A stretch of 64,000 nucleotides of DNA from Limnohabitans sp. Rim11 (GCF_001269365.1 NZ_CXOM01000002.1:653440-717439), one strand, 5' to 3'; shown: positions 32,300 to 41,369, counted from the stretch's first letter. Numbers and translations are program-made. The notes: a model not told the origin generated them from the sequence alone.

Positions 32300-32884
32300 T
32301 TATTGCACGATGAAGTTGGTGAAATGAACTTCTTCAATGCCGCCAAAGTCTTCGTACTTTTCAAGCAAAGTGTTGATGGCATCGCGAATCTTGACGGCCA
32401 AATCTTTGCGAAATTCGGGTTTGACCAAATCTGCATCGGTGGTCAAGCGCATCACGTCCATCACCGCAGAGCGAATGGCAAAGTCATGTTTCTTGACGTT
32501 TTCAAAAACGCGATCGTCGTAGTGGGTCATGACAGCAATTTGGACCGACATGACTTTTTTAGAGCCACTGATGTTGACCAAAAATTCGCGCTCCACTTGC
32601 ATGTAGGTGTATTCAAAGCGAGTGAGTTCTGGCGAATCTTTGGCTTTCTTGCCAGGTTTTTTGTCGTCTTTTTTATCGCCATGGCCGTCCGCAGCTGCTT
32701 CTGCCGCATGTTCATCAACCACAGGCTTGGGAGCGAAATAGCCCGTGAAATAGAGCGTGCCCAACACAATGCCCACTATGAGGACGATCAAGCCAACCAC
32801 ACCGCCAATGATCAGGACAATGGGTTTCTTCTTTTTCGGCTCTTCTGCGACTTCTGGTTCTTCTGCTGCTGCTGCTGTGGCCAT
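32300..32884 (-). CDS. fliL: Flagellar basal body-associated protein FliL
   Basis: 194 residues. Short cytoplasmic acidic/Lys-rich tail, one membrane helix at about 20-45 (IVLIIGGVVGLIVLIVGIVLG), then a periplasmic stomatin-like FliL domain (about 85-194, TRFEYTYMQVEREFLVNISG, ending VHFTNFIVQ). A His/Asp/Lys-rich linker (about 57-85) lies between. FliL surrounds the stator units. It lies 49 bp upstream of fliM in the same operon. Confidence 0.94.
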   Translation of the reverse strand: MATAAAAEEPEVAEEPKKKKPIVLIIGGVVGLIVLIVGIVLGTLYFTGYFAPKPVVDEHAAEAAADGHGDKKDDKKPGKKAKDSPELTRFEYTYMQVEREFLVNISGSKKVMSVQIAVMTHYDDRVFENVKKHDFAIRSAVMDVMRLTTDADLVKPEFRKDLAVKIRDAINTLLEKYEDFGGIEEVHFTNFIVQ

Positions 32885-32912
32885 AGGGCACCTCTATATA
32901 AACAAATTTACA

Positions 32913-32924
32913 CCGGTATACCGG
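32913..32924. repeat. 12-bp palindrome between fliK and fliL
   Basis: CCGGTATACCGG is a perfect palindrome in the 58-bp gap between the fliK stop and the fliL start. It could be an operator or a short hairpin; nothing else in the gap supports either choice. Confidence 0.4.
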
Positions 32925-32942
32925 ACGTATTCAGTTAACTTC

Positions 32943-34469
32943 TCAAGCCAGCGTATCCCAAGCATTGGAAGATCGGAGATCTTTCACTCGTGATTCTGTG
33001 GCTGACACTTCATTCACAGCGGTCTGGACGCCTTGGTCCGATCCGTTTTGTTGACGAGGTGTCGAGTTTCCGCCAGACTCACGCTGGTTTTCACTGTTCA
33101 CCCAGACATTAGCAACAGTCATGCCTGTTTGTGAAAGACTGTCTTTTAATTTGGGCATGCCTTGTGCAATGAGTTCTCGCGTTAACGGGTTGTCAGTTTT
33201 GAAAACGGCGTCTAAACCACTGGTACCCATGTCCAACTCCACATCAATTTTGCCTAAATGAGCGGGATTCAGCTTGAGTTGTAGCTTCCATTCTCCACGT
33301 TCCAGCTGTTCTTGGAGTCTTTCCCCCATCGCTTTTCCGAGTTTATCGGCCAAATCTTGAATTTGAGCCGCTCGGTCGGTCAAGCCTGGGTTGGCCAAAG
33401 CCGCACTGGTGGCAGCCGCGCCCAAGGCGCCGCTAGCGGCAGTGTTGCGGGCTGAATCAGAAGGCAAGACGCTGGGTTGGCCAGAACTGTCTTTCATGGC
33501 ATCCAGGGCGGCCATCAAATCTGGATCGTCGGCGCCCAGATCCAAGGCAATTTCCTTGGCAGTCTCGCCCAAGGCTTTGCTACTTAATAAGTTGGCAGTG
33601 AGTTGCCCCCAAGCAGCGGCTTGGTCGGTGCCCTTCATTTGGGCCAATTGGCGGGTTATATTTTCCCAGCCAGGAACCATGCGCATGCGCATGGCGTCTA
33701 GCGGGCCAAGTTCAGGGGCTATTTCAGCCAGTTGGTCAGGGCTGCCCAAGGCATTGCTTGGGGCGGCTCCCAAACCGGGTCCAGTGATGGACTGGATGAT
33801 GCCCGTGGCGGCTGCCAAACTGGGGCCTGTGATGGACTGGATGACGCCTGTGGCGGATCCCAAACCGGGTCCTGTGATGGACTGGATGACGCCTGTGGCG
33901 CCTGCGGCTTGCAGGAGTTCAGATACAGCGGAACCGCTGGTGCGCGCTTGTGCCCAGCCTTGAGCCGCGGCACCCGGCATCAGGGTGAGCGTGCTGATGT
34001 CGGTGGGACTGGTTTGCTGGAGAGGATTGGTCAGTGGGTTGAGGGGCAAGGTAAAGCCCGCCATGCCCATGTTTGACAAGCTCATGGCTGGGTTGTCGAC
34101 CGCGGGGCTTTGCACAGGCATATCGCCAAACAAGGCTTGCACAGCAGATTCACTCAAACCCTGAGCCCGAGCAAACTGCGCCAAGCTAGATGAATCTGGC
34201 AGGGGGGTGGCTGTTGTAATGACCGCAAATTGGTTGCCCAAGGCCAAGGTCTGGAGGGCATTGGCGCCGGCATCCAAGGGTGTGCCCGTGGCCGTTCCGG
34301 CAACGTCTTGCCGTTCGCCTTTGGCCATCAGGTCCCGCATGACACCCGCAAATTCCTGCCCACTCATGGGCTTGGCGAGGTTCGGGTCTAGACCCCCAGA
34401 TCCGCTGGGAGCCCCTATTGATGAGGGTTGCGAGCTAGCAGGGGTCAAAAAATTGAGGTTGGCATCCAT
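32943..34469 (-). CDS. fliK: Flagellar hook-length control protein FliK
   Basis: 508 residues. The conserved C-terminal FliK domain is at about 355-450 (LQEQLERGEWKLQLKLNPAHLGKIDVELDM, landmark only, followed by PKLKDSLSQTGMTVANVWVNS). The N-terminal two thirds are Ala/Gly/Ser/Pro-rich. Three 15-residue tandem repeats (GVIQSITGPGLGSAT and variants) occur at about 189-234. FliK measures hook length and triggers the FlhB switch. It starts the fliKLMNOPQR-flhB block; a weak sigma-54-like site lies 63 bp upstream. Confidence 0.93.
   Translation of the reverse strand: MDANLNFLTPASSQPSSIGAPSGSGGLDPNLAKPMSGQEFAGVMRDLMAKGERQDVAGTATGTPLDAGANALQTLALGNQFAVITTATPLPDSSSLAQFARAQGLSESAVQALFGDMPVQSPAVDNPAMSLSNMGMAGFTLPLNPLTNPLQQTSPTDISTLTLMPGAAAQGWAQARTSGSAVSELLQAAGATGVIQSITGPGLGSATGVIQSITGPSLAAATGIIQSITGPGLGAAPSNALGSPDQLAEIAPELGPLDAMRMRMVPGWENITRQLAQMKGTDQAAAWGQLTANLLSSKALGETAKEIALDLGADDPDLMAALDAMKDSSGQPSVLPSDSARNTAASGALGAAATSAALANPGLTDRAAQIQDLADKLGKAMGERLQEQLERGEWKLQLKLNPAHLGKIDVELDMGTSGLDAVFKTDNPLTRELIAQGMPKLKDSLSQTGMTVANVWVNSENQRESGGNSTPRQQNGSDQGVQTAVNEVSATESRVKDLRSSNAWDTLA
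33770..33904. repeat. Three 45-bp tandem repeats in fliK
   Basis: Units start at 33770, 33815 and 33860 and begin with CCAAACYGGGKCC. They are in frame and encode 15-residue repeats in the FliK central region. Units 2 and 3 are nearly identical in their second half, which suggests recent duplication. Confidence 0.88.
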
Positions 34470-34531
34470 GGTTTTTCCATCTTCAGTTTGATGTTGTCGT
34501 CCCGGTTTTCAGGTCGGGCATGCCTTGTATT

Positions 34532-34547
34532 AGCAATATCCGTGACA
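34532..34547 (-). promoter_or_regulatory. Weak sigma-54-like site before fliK
   Basis: The minus strand reads TGTCACGGATATTGCT. The -12 arm and the spacing fit, but the invariant GG of the -24 arm is GT. It is listed because it is correctly placed for the fliK operon and because a good site for flhA lies in the same gap. Confidence 0.3.
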
Positions 34548-34607
34548 GGTCAGACCTTGCCGCTGGCTGCAGATCCATCGATTGGAACTTGGTGTCGGGA
34601 TTCCACA

Positions 34608-34623
34608 TGGCATGGACTTTGCT
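34608..34623 (+). promoter_or_regulatory. Sigma-54 (-24/-12) promoter of the flhA operon
   Basis: TGGCATGGACTTTGCT matches TGGCACG-N4-TTGCW with one substitution in the -24 arm and exact 10-nt spacing of GG and GC. It gives a leader of about 63 nt before the flhA ATG. Confidence 0.76.
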
Positions 34624-34697
34624 CAACAAGCTGAACTATGGAAGAAAACCATGCAGTTTGATTGTTTTAACCCTCTGAACAGCCACTTAGGCCAACC

Positions 34698-36797
34698 ATG
34701 AGCACCTTGACCCTGTCAGCGGTTCGACAGAACCTGTCCAAATTTGATTACACCGGCCTGGGCTTGCCCGCGATGGTGTTGTTGATCATGGCCATGTTGG
34801 TGGTGCCACTGCCTGCATTGATGTTGGACATCCTGTTCACGTTCAATATTGCCTGCAGCTTGCTCATCATCATGATTGCCATTGGCACCCGCAAGCCTCT
34901 CGAGTTTTCATCTTTCCCCTCTGTTTTGTTGTTTGCCACCATGCTCCGTTTGGGCCTGAACGTGGCTTCTACCCGTGTCATTTTGGTTAACGGCCACGAA
35001 GGCCATGAGGCTGCGGGTAAGGTGGTGGCTGCTTTTGGTGAGTTCGTGATCGGTGGCAACTACGTGGTCGGTTTCATCATCTTCGCCATTTTGATGATCA
35101 TCAACTTCATTGTGGTGACCAAGGGTGCAGGTCGTGTGTCTGAAGTGAATGCAAGATTTACCTTGGATGCCATGCCCGGAAAACAAATGTCGATTGACGC
35201 CGACTTGAACGCCGGTGTGATTGACCAAGAAACCGCCAAAAAGCGCCGCGAAGAACTTTCTCAAGAATCTGACTTCTTCGGTTCGATGGACGGTGCCTCT
35301 AAGTTTGTGTCCGGCGACGCAGTAGCTGGCTTACTTATTTTGGTCATTAACTTGATTGGTGGCCTGACCATTGGCGTTGCGCAACACGGCTTGTCATTGT
35401 CTGAGGCGGGCCGTATTTATACCTTGCTGACCATTGGTGATGGCTTGGTCGCTCAAATTCCTTCTTTGTTCTTGTCGCTGGCCACCGCCATCATTGTGAC
35501 CCGCGTGACCACTTCTGAGTCGATGACGGAACAAGCAACTTCCCAATTGTCCAACCCCACTGCTTTGTACATGTCGGCGGGTATTTTGGCTATTTTGGGT
35601 CTGGTGCCCGGCATGCCTCACTTGGTGTTCATTACTTTGGCTTTGGCCAGTGCGGCCTTGGCCTATCGCATCACGCAGAAGCAAGCGGCGCCCGTTGTTG
35701 GTACGCCTGCGGAGCAAGCGGCGCAGGCTGCATTGGAAGAGCCCAAAGAATTGGATTGGGACGATGTCGATCAAGTGGACTTGATTGGCCTTGAAATTGG
35801 TTACGGTTTAATTCCCTTGGTGAACCCAGAAACCGGCGGTCAGTTGATGAGCCGTGTGAAGGGTGTTCGTAAAAAATTGTCGGCCGAATTGGGCTTTTTG
35901 GTTCAACCTGTGCGCATTCGCGATGCCCTGACCATTGATCCTGATGCGTATCACATCGTGTTGAAGGGGGTGGTTCGCGGTAAAGGTCAAATTAGAGTGG
36001 GCAAAGAATTGGCCATCAATCCAGGTCAAGTCTATGGACCTTTGGAAGGCCAAGCCACACAAGAGCCCGCATTTGGTTTGGACGCTGTTTGGATTGATCC
36101 CTCGCAGCGTGATCTGGCCCGCACATTGGGCTATACCGTGGTGGACGCCAGCACGGCTGTAGCCACACACTTGAACAAAGTCTTGCGCGATAACGCCTCC
36201 GATTTGCTCAGCCATGATGAAGTTCAGCAGTTGTTAGACAAGTTGGCTGCCAAGTCGCCCAAGTTGGTTGAAGATTTGGTGCCAGGCAAGTTGTCTTTGG
36301 GCGTGGTGACACGCACCTTGCAAAACTTGTTGAGCGAGTCTGTGTCTATTAGGGACATGCGCAGCATTGCCGAAACATTGACCGAAGTGGCCAGCCGCAC
36401 CCAAGAGCCTGATCAATTGACTTCCTTGGTACGTCCTAAGTTGGGCCGCATGATTGTTCAAAGTTTGGTCGATGACAGCAATGGTTTGTCAGTCATGACC
36501 TTGGACCCTGGCCTTGAGCAACTGATTCACAACATCTTGCAACAAACCGCTCCAGGTCAAAGCATAGCCATGGAACCCGGTTTGGCCGAGCGATTGTTTG
36601 GTGCCTTGCGCGATGGCGCACGTGCCGTCGAAGAAATGGGTCACCCCGCCGTGTTGGTGGTGTCCCCTGTGATTCGCCCTTGGTTGTCCAAAGCTGTGCG
36701 ATATCGTGTGAACGATTTGACTTTGTTGTCTTACAGCGAAATTCCAGATGACCAGACTGTGAAAGTGGTTCACACCGTTCACGCTGAGACCCGCTAA
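34698..36797 (+). CDS. flhA: Flagellar export gate protein FlhA
   Basis: 699 residues, normal length. An N-terminal membrane domain of about eight helices (to about 330) contains the conserved FHIPEP-type region: AMPGKQMSIDADLNAGVIDQ and ARFTLDAMPG. The cytoplasmic domain (about 345-699) includes LIGLEIGYGLIPLV and EIPDDQTVKVVHTV at the end. FlhA forms the nonameric docking ring for export substrates and chaperones. It is the first gene of a plus-strand operon flhA-flhF-flhG-fliA, with its own sigma-54 promoter. Confidence 0.97.
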   Translation: MSTLTLSAVRQNLSKFDYTGLGLPAMVLLIMAMLVVPLPALMLDILFTFNIACSLLIIMIAIGTRKPLEFSSFPSVLLFATMLRLGLNVASTRVILVNGHEGHEAAGKVVAAFGEFVIGGNYVVGFIIFAILMIINFIVVTKGAGRVSEVNARFTLDAMPGKQMSIDADLNAGVIDQETAKKRREELSQESDFFGSMDGASKFVSGDAVAGLLILVINLIGGLTIGVAQHGLSLSEAGRIYTLLTIGDGLVAQIPSLFLSLATAIIVTRVTTSESMTEQATSQLSNPTALYMSAGILAILGLVPGMPHLVFITLALASAALAYRITQKQAAPVVGTPAEQAAQAALEEPKELDWDDVDQVDLIGLEIGYGLIPLVNPETGGQLMSRVKGVRKKLSAELGFLVQPVRIRDALTIDPDAYHIVLKGVVRGKGQIRVGKELAINPGQVYGPLEGQATQEPAFGLDAVWIDPSQRDLARTLGYTVVDASTAVATHLNKVLRDNASDLLSHDEVQQLLDKLAAKSPKLVEDLVPGKLSLGVVTRTLQNLLSESVSIRDMRSIAETLTEVASRTQEPDQLTSLVRPKLGRMIVQSLVDDSNGLSVMTLDPGLEQLIHNILQQTAPGQSIAMEPGLAERLFGALRDGARAVEEMGHPAVLVVSPVIRPWLSKAVRYRVNDLTLLSYSEIPDDQTVKVVHTVHAETR

Positions 36798-36861
36798 AGA
36801 CATCACTGAATTCACAAGTATTTAAAGAATTAACCCGCAGATTGACCGAGAGATAAACGCC

Positions 36862-38262
36862 ATGGAACTCAAACGCATACTTGCTCAAGATACACGCAGC
36901 GCGACTGAAAAGGCGATGGCTTTGTATGGCCCCGATGTGCTGATCATCTCGAATCACCGAGTCGAAGGTCAAACTGAACTGATCGTGGCATTGGATGTGG
37001 CAGAAGCTTCTGCAGAAGAGTTGCTGGAAGAGAAATTGGACGCACAAGTTACCGCCACCACTGAGGATGTGTTGTTGAAGCGCAAGCCAGAAGCCAGCAA
37101 ATCAACAGCAGCCGCGCCTTTTATCGATCAGTTGCACCAAGTCTTGAAACCCCAAGCTTTGAAAGAGTCAAAAGCAGTGAATGTGGCTCAAGCGGAAAGC
37201 ACCGAGCAAATTTTGACACAAGGCCGCGAGCAAGTTCGCAGTCAAGAAATAGTCAGTTTGGTGCGCGAAGAATTGGCCGCATTGCGCCAAGAATTCAGGC
37301 TCAGCCAACAAACTGCCAGCTGGCAGATGAACCAATATTGGCCCGCACACATTCAGCCATTGGTCGAAGCCATGACTGAAGCTGCCGTGCCCACCGGATT
37401 GCGTGCATTGTTGCAAGAAGGTTTGCGTGAGCAGCCTTCCTTGGACCGCGCTCTGGAGAACATCAAGTCCCAGCTAACGCACAATTTAGAGCGCCCTCAA
37501 GAAGGTTTCCCAAACCGGGGTGTGCATGTGTTGGCTGGCTTGTCGGGTTCAGGCAAAACCTTGATGACTGCCAAGGCAGCCCAGCAAGGTGCGCTGAACT
37601 ATGGCCCCGAATATGTGGCTGTGGTGAGTTATCACGACATGCGTGCAGGTGCTTGGGCGCAAACGCAAGTCTTGTGTGCACAACTGGGTGTGGATTGTTT
37701 CCGCGCTGCCGATGAAGAGACCCTCAAGGTCTTGTTGAATGAGTTGTCGCCCCGTCGTTTGGTTTTGATCGATACGCCCGGTGTGCAAATGGCCGAGCGT
37801 TTGCAAGAAATTGTGAGTGTGTGCCCTGCAGCTGGCTTGCACGCGGTGGTTCCCGCCGATTCTTCAGGTGTGACTTTGTCCCGCATCATGCTGAAATCAC
37901 AACTGAAATGGCAAAGTCTCATGATCAGCAAGCTAGACGAGTCAAATTCGCCTTGGCCACTGATACAATTTTTGATCGCTGAAGGCGCTCAATGTGTGGT
38001 TTCTGCAGGCGGCAGTTCTGACCGGGTCATGGATGGCCTGAAGTCTTCTGGCCTGAAGAAATTGGTCAACATTGCTATGGCGCAACTGACGCCACCCTCT
38101 GAATTTTCAAAGGATGACATGATCGAGGCAGTCATAAATTCTGCTAAGGTAGAAGCAGAGCTCGTTGAGGTGGAAGCCGCCAACGAGCCGCTTACCCATG
38201 AGATGGGTTTGAGCCGCCCCAATTGGTCTGTCGAAATCCCTCAAAGTGAGCTTCATGGATAA
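36862..38262 (+). CDS. flhF: SRP-type GTPase FlhF, polar flagellar placement
   Basis: 466 residues. An N-terminal segment (MELKRILAQDTRSATEKAMALYGPDVLI) is followed by a variable Ala/Glu-rich B region and an NG GTPase domain. P-loop GLSGSGKT is near residue 225 and DTPG near 300. The G-4 position reads SKLDES near 355 (usual TKLD). FlhF sets flagellar position and number, generally at the pole, and works against FlhG. Its end overlaps the flhG start. Confidence 0.95.
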   Translation: MELKRILAQDTRSATEKAMALYGPDVLIISNHRVEGQTELIVALDVAEASAEELLEEKLDAQVTATTEDVLLKRKPEASKSTAAAPFIDQLHQVLKPQALKESKAVNVAQAESTEQILTQGREQVRSQEIVSLVREELAALRQEFRLSQQTASWQMNQYWPAHIQPLVEAMTEAAVPTGLRALLQEGLREQPSLDRALENIKSQLTHNLERPQEGFPNRGVHVLAGLSGSGKTLMTAKAAQQGALNYGPEYVAVVSYHDMRAGAWAQTQVLCAQLGVDCFRAADEETLKVLLNELSPRRLVLIDTPGVQMAERLQEIVSVCPAAGLHAVVPADSSGVTLSRIMLKSQLKWQSLMISKLDESNSPWPLIQFLIAEGAQCVVSAGGSSDRVMDGLKSSGLKKLVNIAMAQLTPPSEFSKDDMIEAVINSAKVEAELVEVEAANEPLTHEMGLSRPNWSVEIPQSELHG

Positions 38263-39073
38263 AGCAAAAAGTACCCAAGTCATTGGCATCGCCAGTGGCA
38301 AAGGAGGGGTGGGTAAAACCACGGTCTCTGTGAACCTGGCCGTTGCTTTGCAGGCCATGGGTCACCGCGTCATGTTGTTTGACGCCGATATGAGCCTGGC
38401 CAATGCCCAAATTGCTTTGGGATGCCGCTGCCCGTATAACTTGAGTCATTTCTTGAGTGGCGAAAAAACCTTGGCTGAAATCATTGTCACCACCCGACAG
38501 GGCGTGAAGCTGGTGCCCGGTGCGTCCGGCATTCAGGAAATGGCGGCCTTGGGTGAGATGCAAGCTGCCAACATCGTTCGTGCTTTCAGTGCACTCGACG
38601 ATGACATTGACTTCTTGATCGTCGACATGGCGGCAGGTATTTCGCCTGAAGTCTTGTCTTTCATGGCCGCGTGTTCAAGGCGATTTGTGGTGGTCCGTGA
38701 CGATCCGTCCTCTATTGCCGATGCCTATGCCACCATCAAGGTGCTCATTCAAGACCATGGTTTGGATGAGATTTATCTCATTCCCAATGGCGTGGCCAGT
38801 GCCCAAGAAGGTTATCAATTGTTTGAGCGCATCAACCAAGTTTGCGCGCGATTTTTAAATCGCACGGTTCGCTACTTGGGCTCTATTGAAAATGATGAGC
38901 TTATTTTGGCCGCCCTCAAAAAATACCAACCTGTTGCCGAATTTGCGCCTGGAAGTGCTGGCGCACGTGACTTTAGGCGTTTGGCTGAAGCCGTGCGCCA
39001 ACTCGAACCCATCGAAGAAGCCTCGGGTGGCTTGCAGTTTTTTGTGGAGCGCCTGGTGACCGCCAGAGCTTAA
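38255..39073 (+). CDS. flhG: MinD-like ATPase FlhG (FleN)
   Basis: 272 residues from the ATG at 38255; a GTG at 38246 would add three residues. The start lies inside the flhF end, so translation is coupled. Deviant Walker A GKGGVGKTT is at about 15-23, and FLIVDMAAGIS holds the switch Asp. DADMSLANAQIALG is typical of FlhG. FlhG limits the number of flagella and in some bacteria restrains the FleQ-type activator. The pair flhF-flhG indicates a fixed, probably polar, flagellation pattern. Confidence 0.94.
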   Translation: MDKAKSTQVIGIASGKGGVGKTTVSVNLAVALQAMGHRVMLFDADMSLANAQIALGCRCPYNLSHFLSGEKTLAEIIVTTRQGVKLVPGASGIQEMAALGEMQAANIVRAFSALDDDIDFLIVDMAAGISPEVLSFMAACSRRFVVVRDDPSSIADAYATIKVLIQDHGLDEIYLIPNGVASAQEGYQLFERINQVCARFLNRTVRYLGSIENDELILAALKKYQPVAEFAPGSAGARDFRRLAEAVRQLEPIEEASGGLQFFVERLVTARA

Positions 39074-39079
39074 AAGAAC

Positions 39080-39826
39080 ATGGCCAAATCAACTCACCTT
39101 TACGAACAGGTTCAAAATAACAGCGAAGCGCTGGTCATGGCTCATTTGGGCATGGTCAAGCGCGTGGCTTTGCACCTGAAGGTGAGGTTGCCGCCTTTTA
39201 TGGAGCTCGATGAGCTCATTCAGGTGGGCATGATTGGGCTTTTAGAAGCAGCCCGTGCCTACGATCCGGTCAAGGGCCTTGAGTTTGAAAACTTTGCACA
39301 CAGCCGTGTGCGTGGTGCTATTTTGGACGAAGTCCGTCGCCTGTCTTTCTTGCCAAGGTCGGCAGTGGCCATCAACAAATCGCACAGCGAAGCCACTCAC
39401 GAACTGGGCGCAGAGTTGGGCCGAACACCCACGCAAGCCGAATTGGCCGATTACATGGGCAAAGACATTGAGCTGTTTCACAAGGAGCGCACGCAAGCGC
39501 GTCGTTTTGAAACCTACTCGATGGAAGTGGTGACGGAAGAGGTGATGAACATTGCCACTGATACGTCCCAGCAGCCCGAGGCCATCGTCGAACATGAAGA
39601 ATTCATGGGCGCCCTGACAGATGCCATTGCCGATTTGCCCGAGCGCGACCAATTGTTAATGAATTTGTATTACGTTGAGGAGCTCAACCTCAAAGAAATT
39701 GGCGAAGTACTGGGTGTGACCGAGTCACGCGTCAGCCAACTTTTGTCTGGCGTGGTTAAAAAACTGCGCGGTACATTGAAGGTCGAACCTGTCAATGTGG
39801 CCAAACCCAAGGGCGTGAAGTCATGA
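39080..39826 (+). CDS. fliA: Flagellar RNA polymerase sigma-28 factor FliA
   Basis: 248 residues. Region 2 (ELIQVGMIGLLEAARAYDPVKGLEFENFAHSRVRGAILDEVR, landmark only) and region 4 (LPERDQLLMNLYYVEELNLKEIGEVLGVTESRVSQL, landmark only) are complete. FliA reads the late promoters; five matching sites occur in this window. It starts 7 bp after flhG. Its inhibitor FlgM is at 20323-20640. Confidence 0.97.
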   Translation: MAKSTHLYEQVQNNSEALVMAHLGMVKRVALHLKVRLPPFMELDELIQVGMIGLLEAARAYDPVKGLEFENFAHSRVRGAILDEVRRLSFLPRSAVAINKSHSEATHELGAELGRTPTQAELADYMGKDIELFHKERTQARRFETYSMEVVTEEVMNIATDTSQQPEAIVEHEEFMGALTDAIADLPERDQLLMNLYYVEELNLKEIGEVLGVTESRVSQLLSGVVKKLRGTLKVEPVNVAKPKGVKS

Positions 39827-39915
39827 ATTTGACCGCCCTTCATTCCCCAGTCAAGGCCAATGCCCCTCTGGCTTGGTCTTTCCTGGAAAAAAATGACTCA
39901 TTTGAGCCTTTGGAC

Positions 39916-39942
39916 TCAAGTTTCCTGGTGTCCCTCCGATTC
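39916..39942 (+). promoter_or_regulatory. Sigma-28 promoter of fliS
   Basis: TCAAGTTT (39916-39923), an 11-nt spacer, then TCCGATTC (39935-39942). One base differs from the flaG site. It lies 34 bp before the fliS ATG and explains why fliS does not begin directly at the end of fliA. Confidence 0.78.
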
Positions 39943-39975
39943 CTGCTGTGTCAGGATCATAAGGAACAAGACATC

Positions 39976-40410
39976 ATGCGAGTACATTTCAAGGCAATGG
40001 AGAGCTACGGCGAAGGCAATCACGCATCACAGGCGTTGGTGGCCGATAAGGTTGAACTCATTCAGATGCTCTTTGATGGCCTGATTGACAGCTTGGTGAC
40101 TGCCAAAGGTCACATTCAGCGCGGTTCTATTGAAGACAAAAACAAAAGCTTGATGCGCGCTGGCCGCATTGTTTTGGGCTTACAAGGCTCATTGGATTTG
40201 GACAAAGGCGGCGACCTGGCCCGTAACCTGTACGAGTTGTACAGCTATGTGACACGCCGCTTGGTTCACGTGAACGCTCGCAATGACCTCGATGCATTGC
40301 AAGAAGTTCATACTTTATTGAATGAAATCCGCCAAGCGTGGCGTGATGTTCCTAATTTGTTACCCAAATCTGCACCTGCTACAGGTGTTGCAATGTCTTC
40401 AATGCATTGA
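39976..40410 (+). CDS. fliS: Flagellin export chaperone FliS
   Basis: 144 residues from the ATG at 39976, with AAGGAACA 8 nt upstream; the open frame runs back to the fliA stop but that part is promoter and leader. VELIQMLFDGLIDSLVTAKGHI, RAGRIVLGLQGSLDLDKGGDLA and NLYELYSYVTRRLVHVNARND are FliS hallmarks. FliS caps the C-terminal helix of flagellin and prevents early polymerisation. fliT, often next to fliS, is not present. Confidence 0.94.
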   Translation: MRVHFKAMESYGEGNHASQALVADKVELIQMLFDGLIDSLVTAKGHIQRGSIEDKNKSLMRAGRIVLGLQGSLDLDKGGDLARNLYELYSYVTRRLVHVNARNDLDALQEVHTLLNEIRQAWRDVPNLLPKSAPATGVAMSSMH

Positions 40411-40434
40411 GCTTTTGCCTGAAAGGGCAAAGCT
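40410..40434 (+). terminator. Hairpin after fliS, without clear U-tract
   Basis: AGCTTTTGCC and GGGCAAAGCT can pair with one bulge around a short loop directly after the fliS stop. No T-run follows, so it may be a weak terminator or an mRNA-stabilising hairpin before motA. Confidence 0.35.
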
Positions 40435-40500
40435 TTGAGGGAACAATGACGGGCGCAACTGGGAAGCCAGCCGCCCGTTTGGTCGTTTTTGGAGAGAAAT

Positions 40501-41364
40501 ATGAATGCGATTATTGGTATCGTGGTTTTGATGGTCTGTGTGTTCGGCGGCTTTATCATGGCCGGCGGAAGCATGAAGCCGATTATCAAATCTGCGCCGA
40601 TTGAAACCTTCATTATTTTGGGCGCTGGTATTGGCGGCATGCTGATCGGTAACAGCATGGACATTTTCAAGGGTGCCTTGGGTGGCATGGGCAAAGTGTT
40701 CAAAGGCCCAGCCTACAAAAAAGAAGATTATTTGAGCACCATTTTTGTGGTGTCCAAAATCATGAAAACGCTTAAAACCGAGGGCCCAGTGGCCCTTGAG
40801 GCGCACATTGAAAGTCCCGAATCCAGTGCCATCTTTGGCGAATACCCCAAAATTTTGCACGACCACGCTTTGCTAGATTTGGTTTGCAACACGGTTCGTT
40901 TGATGGTGGTTTCTACCAGCCCCTTGAGTCCTTATGCGGTGGAAGATGTGATGGACCTCTCCATCAAAACCCACCACCACGATGCCTTGAAGGCGCAAAC
41001 CGCTTTGGCCACATTGGCCGGTGCGCTTCCCGCTTTGGGTATTGTGGCTTGTGTGTTGGGTGTGGTGAAAACCATGGACGCGATTGACCAACCGCCTGCC
41101 GTGCTGGGTGCCATGATTGGTGGCGCTTTGGTGGGTACCTTCTTGGGCGTGTTCATGGCTTATGGTTTCATTGAACCCATGGCTTCGCGCTTGGCTCAGA
41201 TCATTGACGATGAAGGTCAAATTTACAAAGTGGTGAAACAAATCATCATTGGCACCTTACACGGCCACCCTATGCCTCTAATTATTGAGGCTGCGCGAGC
41301 GGGTATCAGTCACCACAATCAGCCTAGTTTTGCTGAGGTGTTTGATGGCTTGCGAGGGGGCTAA
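40501..41364 (+). CDS. motA: Flagellar motor stator protein MotA
   Basis: 287 residues from the ATG at 40501, preceded by GGAGAG; an upstream in-frame ATG at 40489 is less well placed. Four membrane helices with the stator loop between helices 2 and 3. ALGIVACVLGVVKTMDAIDQPPAVLGAMIGGALVGTFLGVFMAYG (landmark only) is typical of the H+-driven MotA group. It forms the stator with MotB. No good sigma-28 element was found in the 90 bp upstream, so fliS read-through is likely. Confidence 0.96.
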   Translation: MNAIIGIVVLMVCVFGGFIMAGGSMKPIIKSAPIETFIILGAGIGGMLIGNSMDIFKGALGGMGKVFKGPAYKKEDYLSTIFVVSKIMKTLKTEGPVALEAHIESPESSAIFGEYPKILHDHALLDLVCNTVRLMVVSTSPLSPYAVEDVMDLSIKTHHHDALKAQTALATLAGALPALGIVACVLGVVKTMDAIDQPPAVLGAMIGGALVGTFLGVFMAYGFIEPMASRLAQIIDDEGQIYKVVKQIIIGTLHGHPMPLIIEAARAGISHHNQPSFAEVFDGLRGG

Positions 41365-41369
41365 CAGCC

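Noticed and set aside
32294..32938. 214-codon plus-strand frame opposite fliL
   Set aside because: FliL is canonical on the minus strand; the opposite frame is Phe/Cys-rich and starts inside the fliL end.
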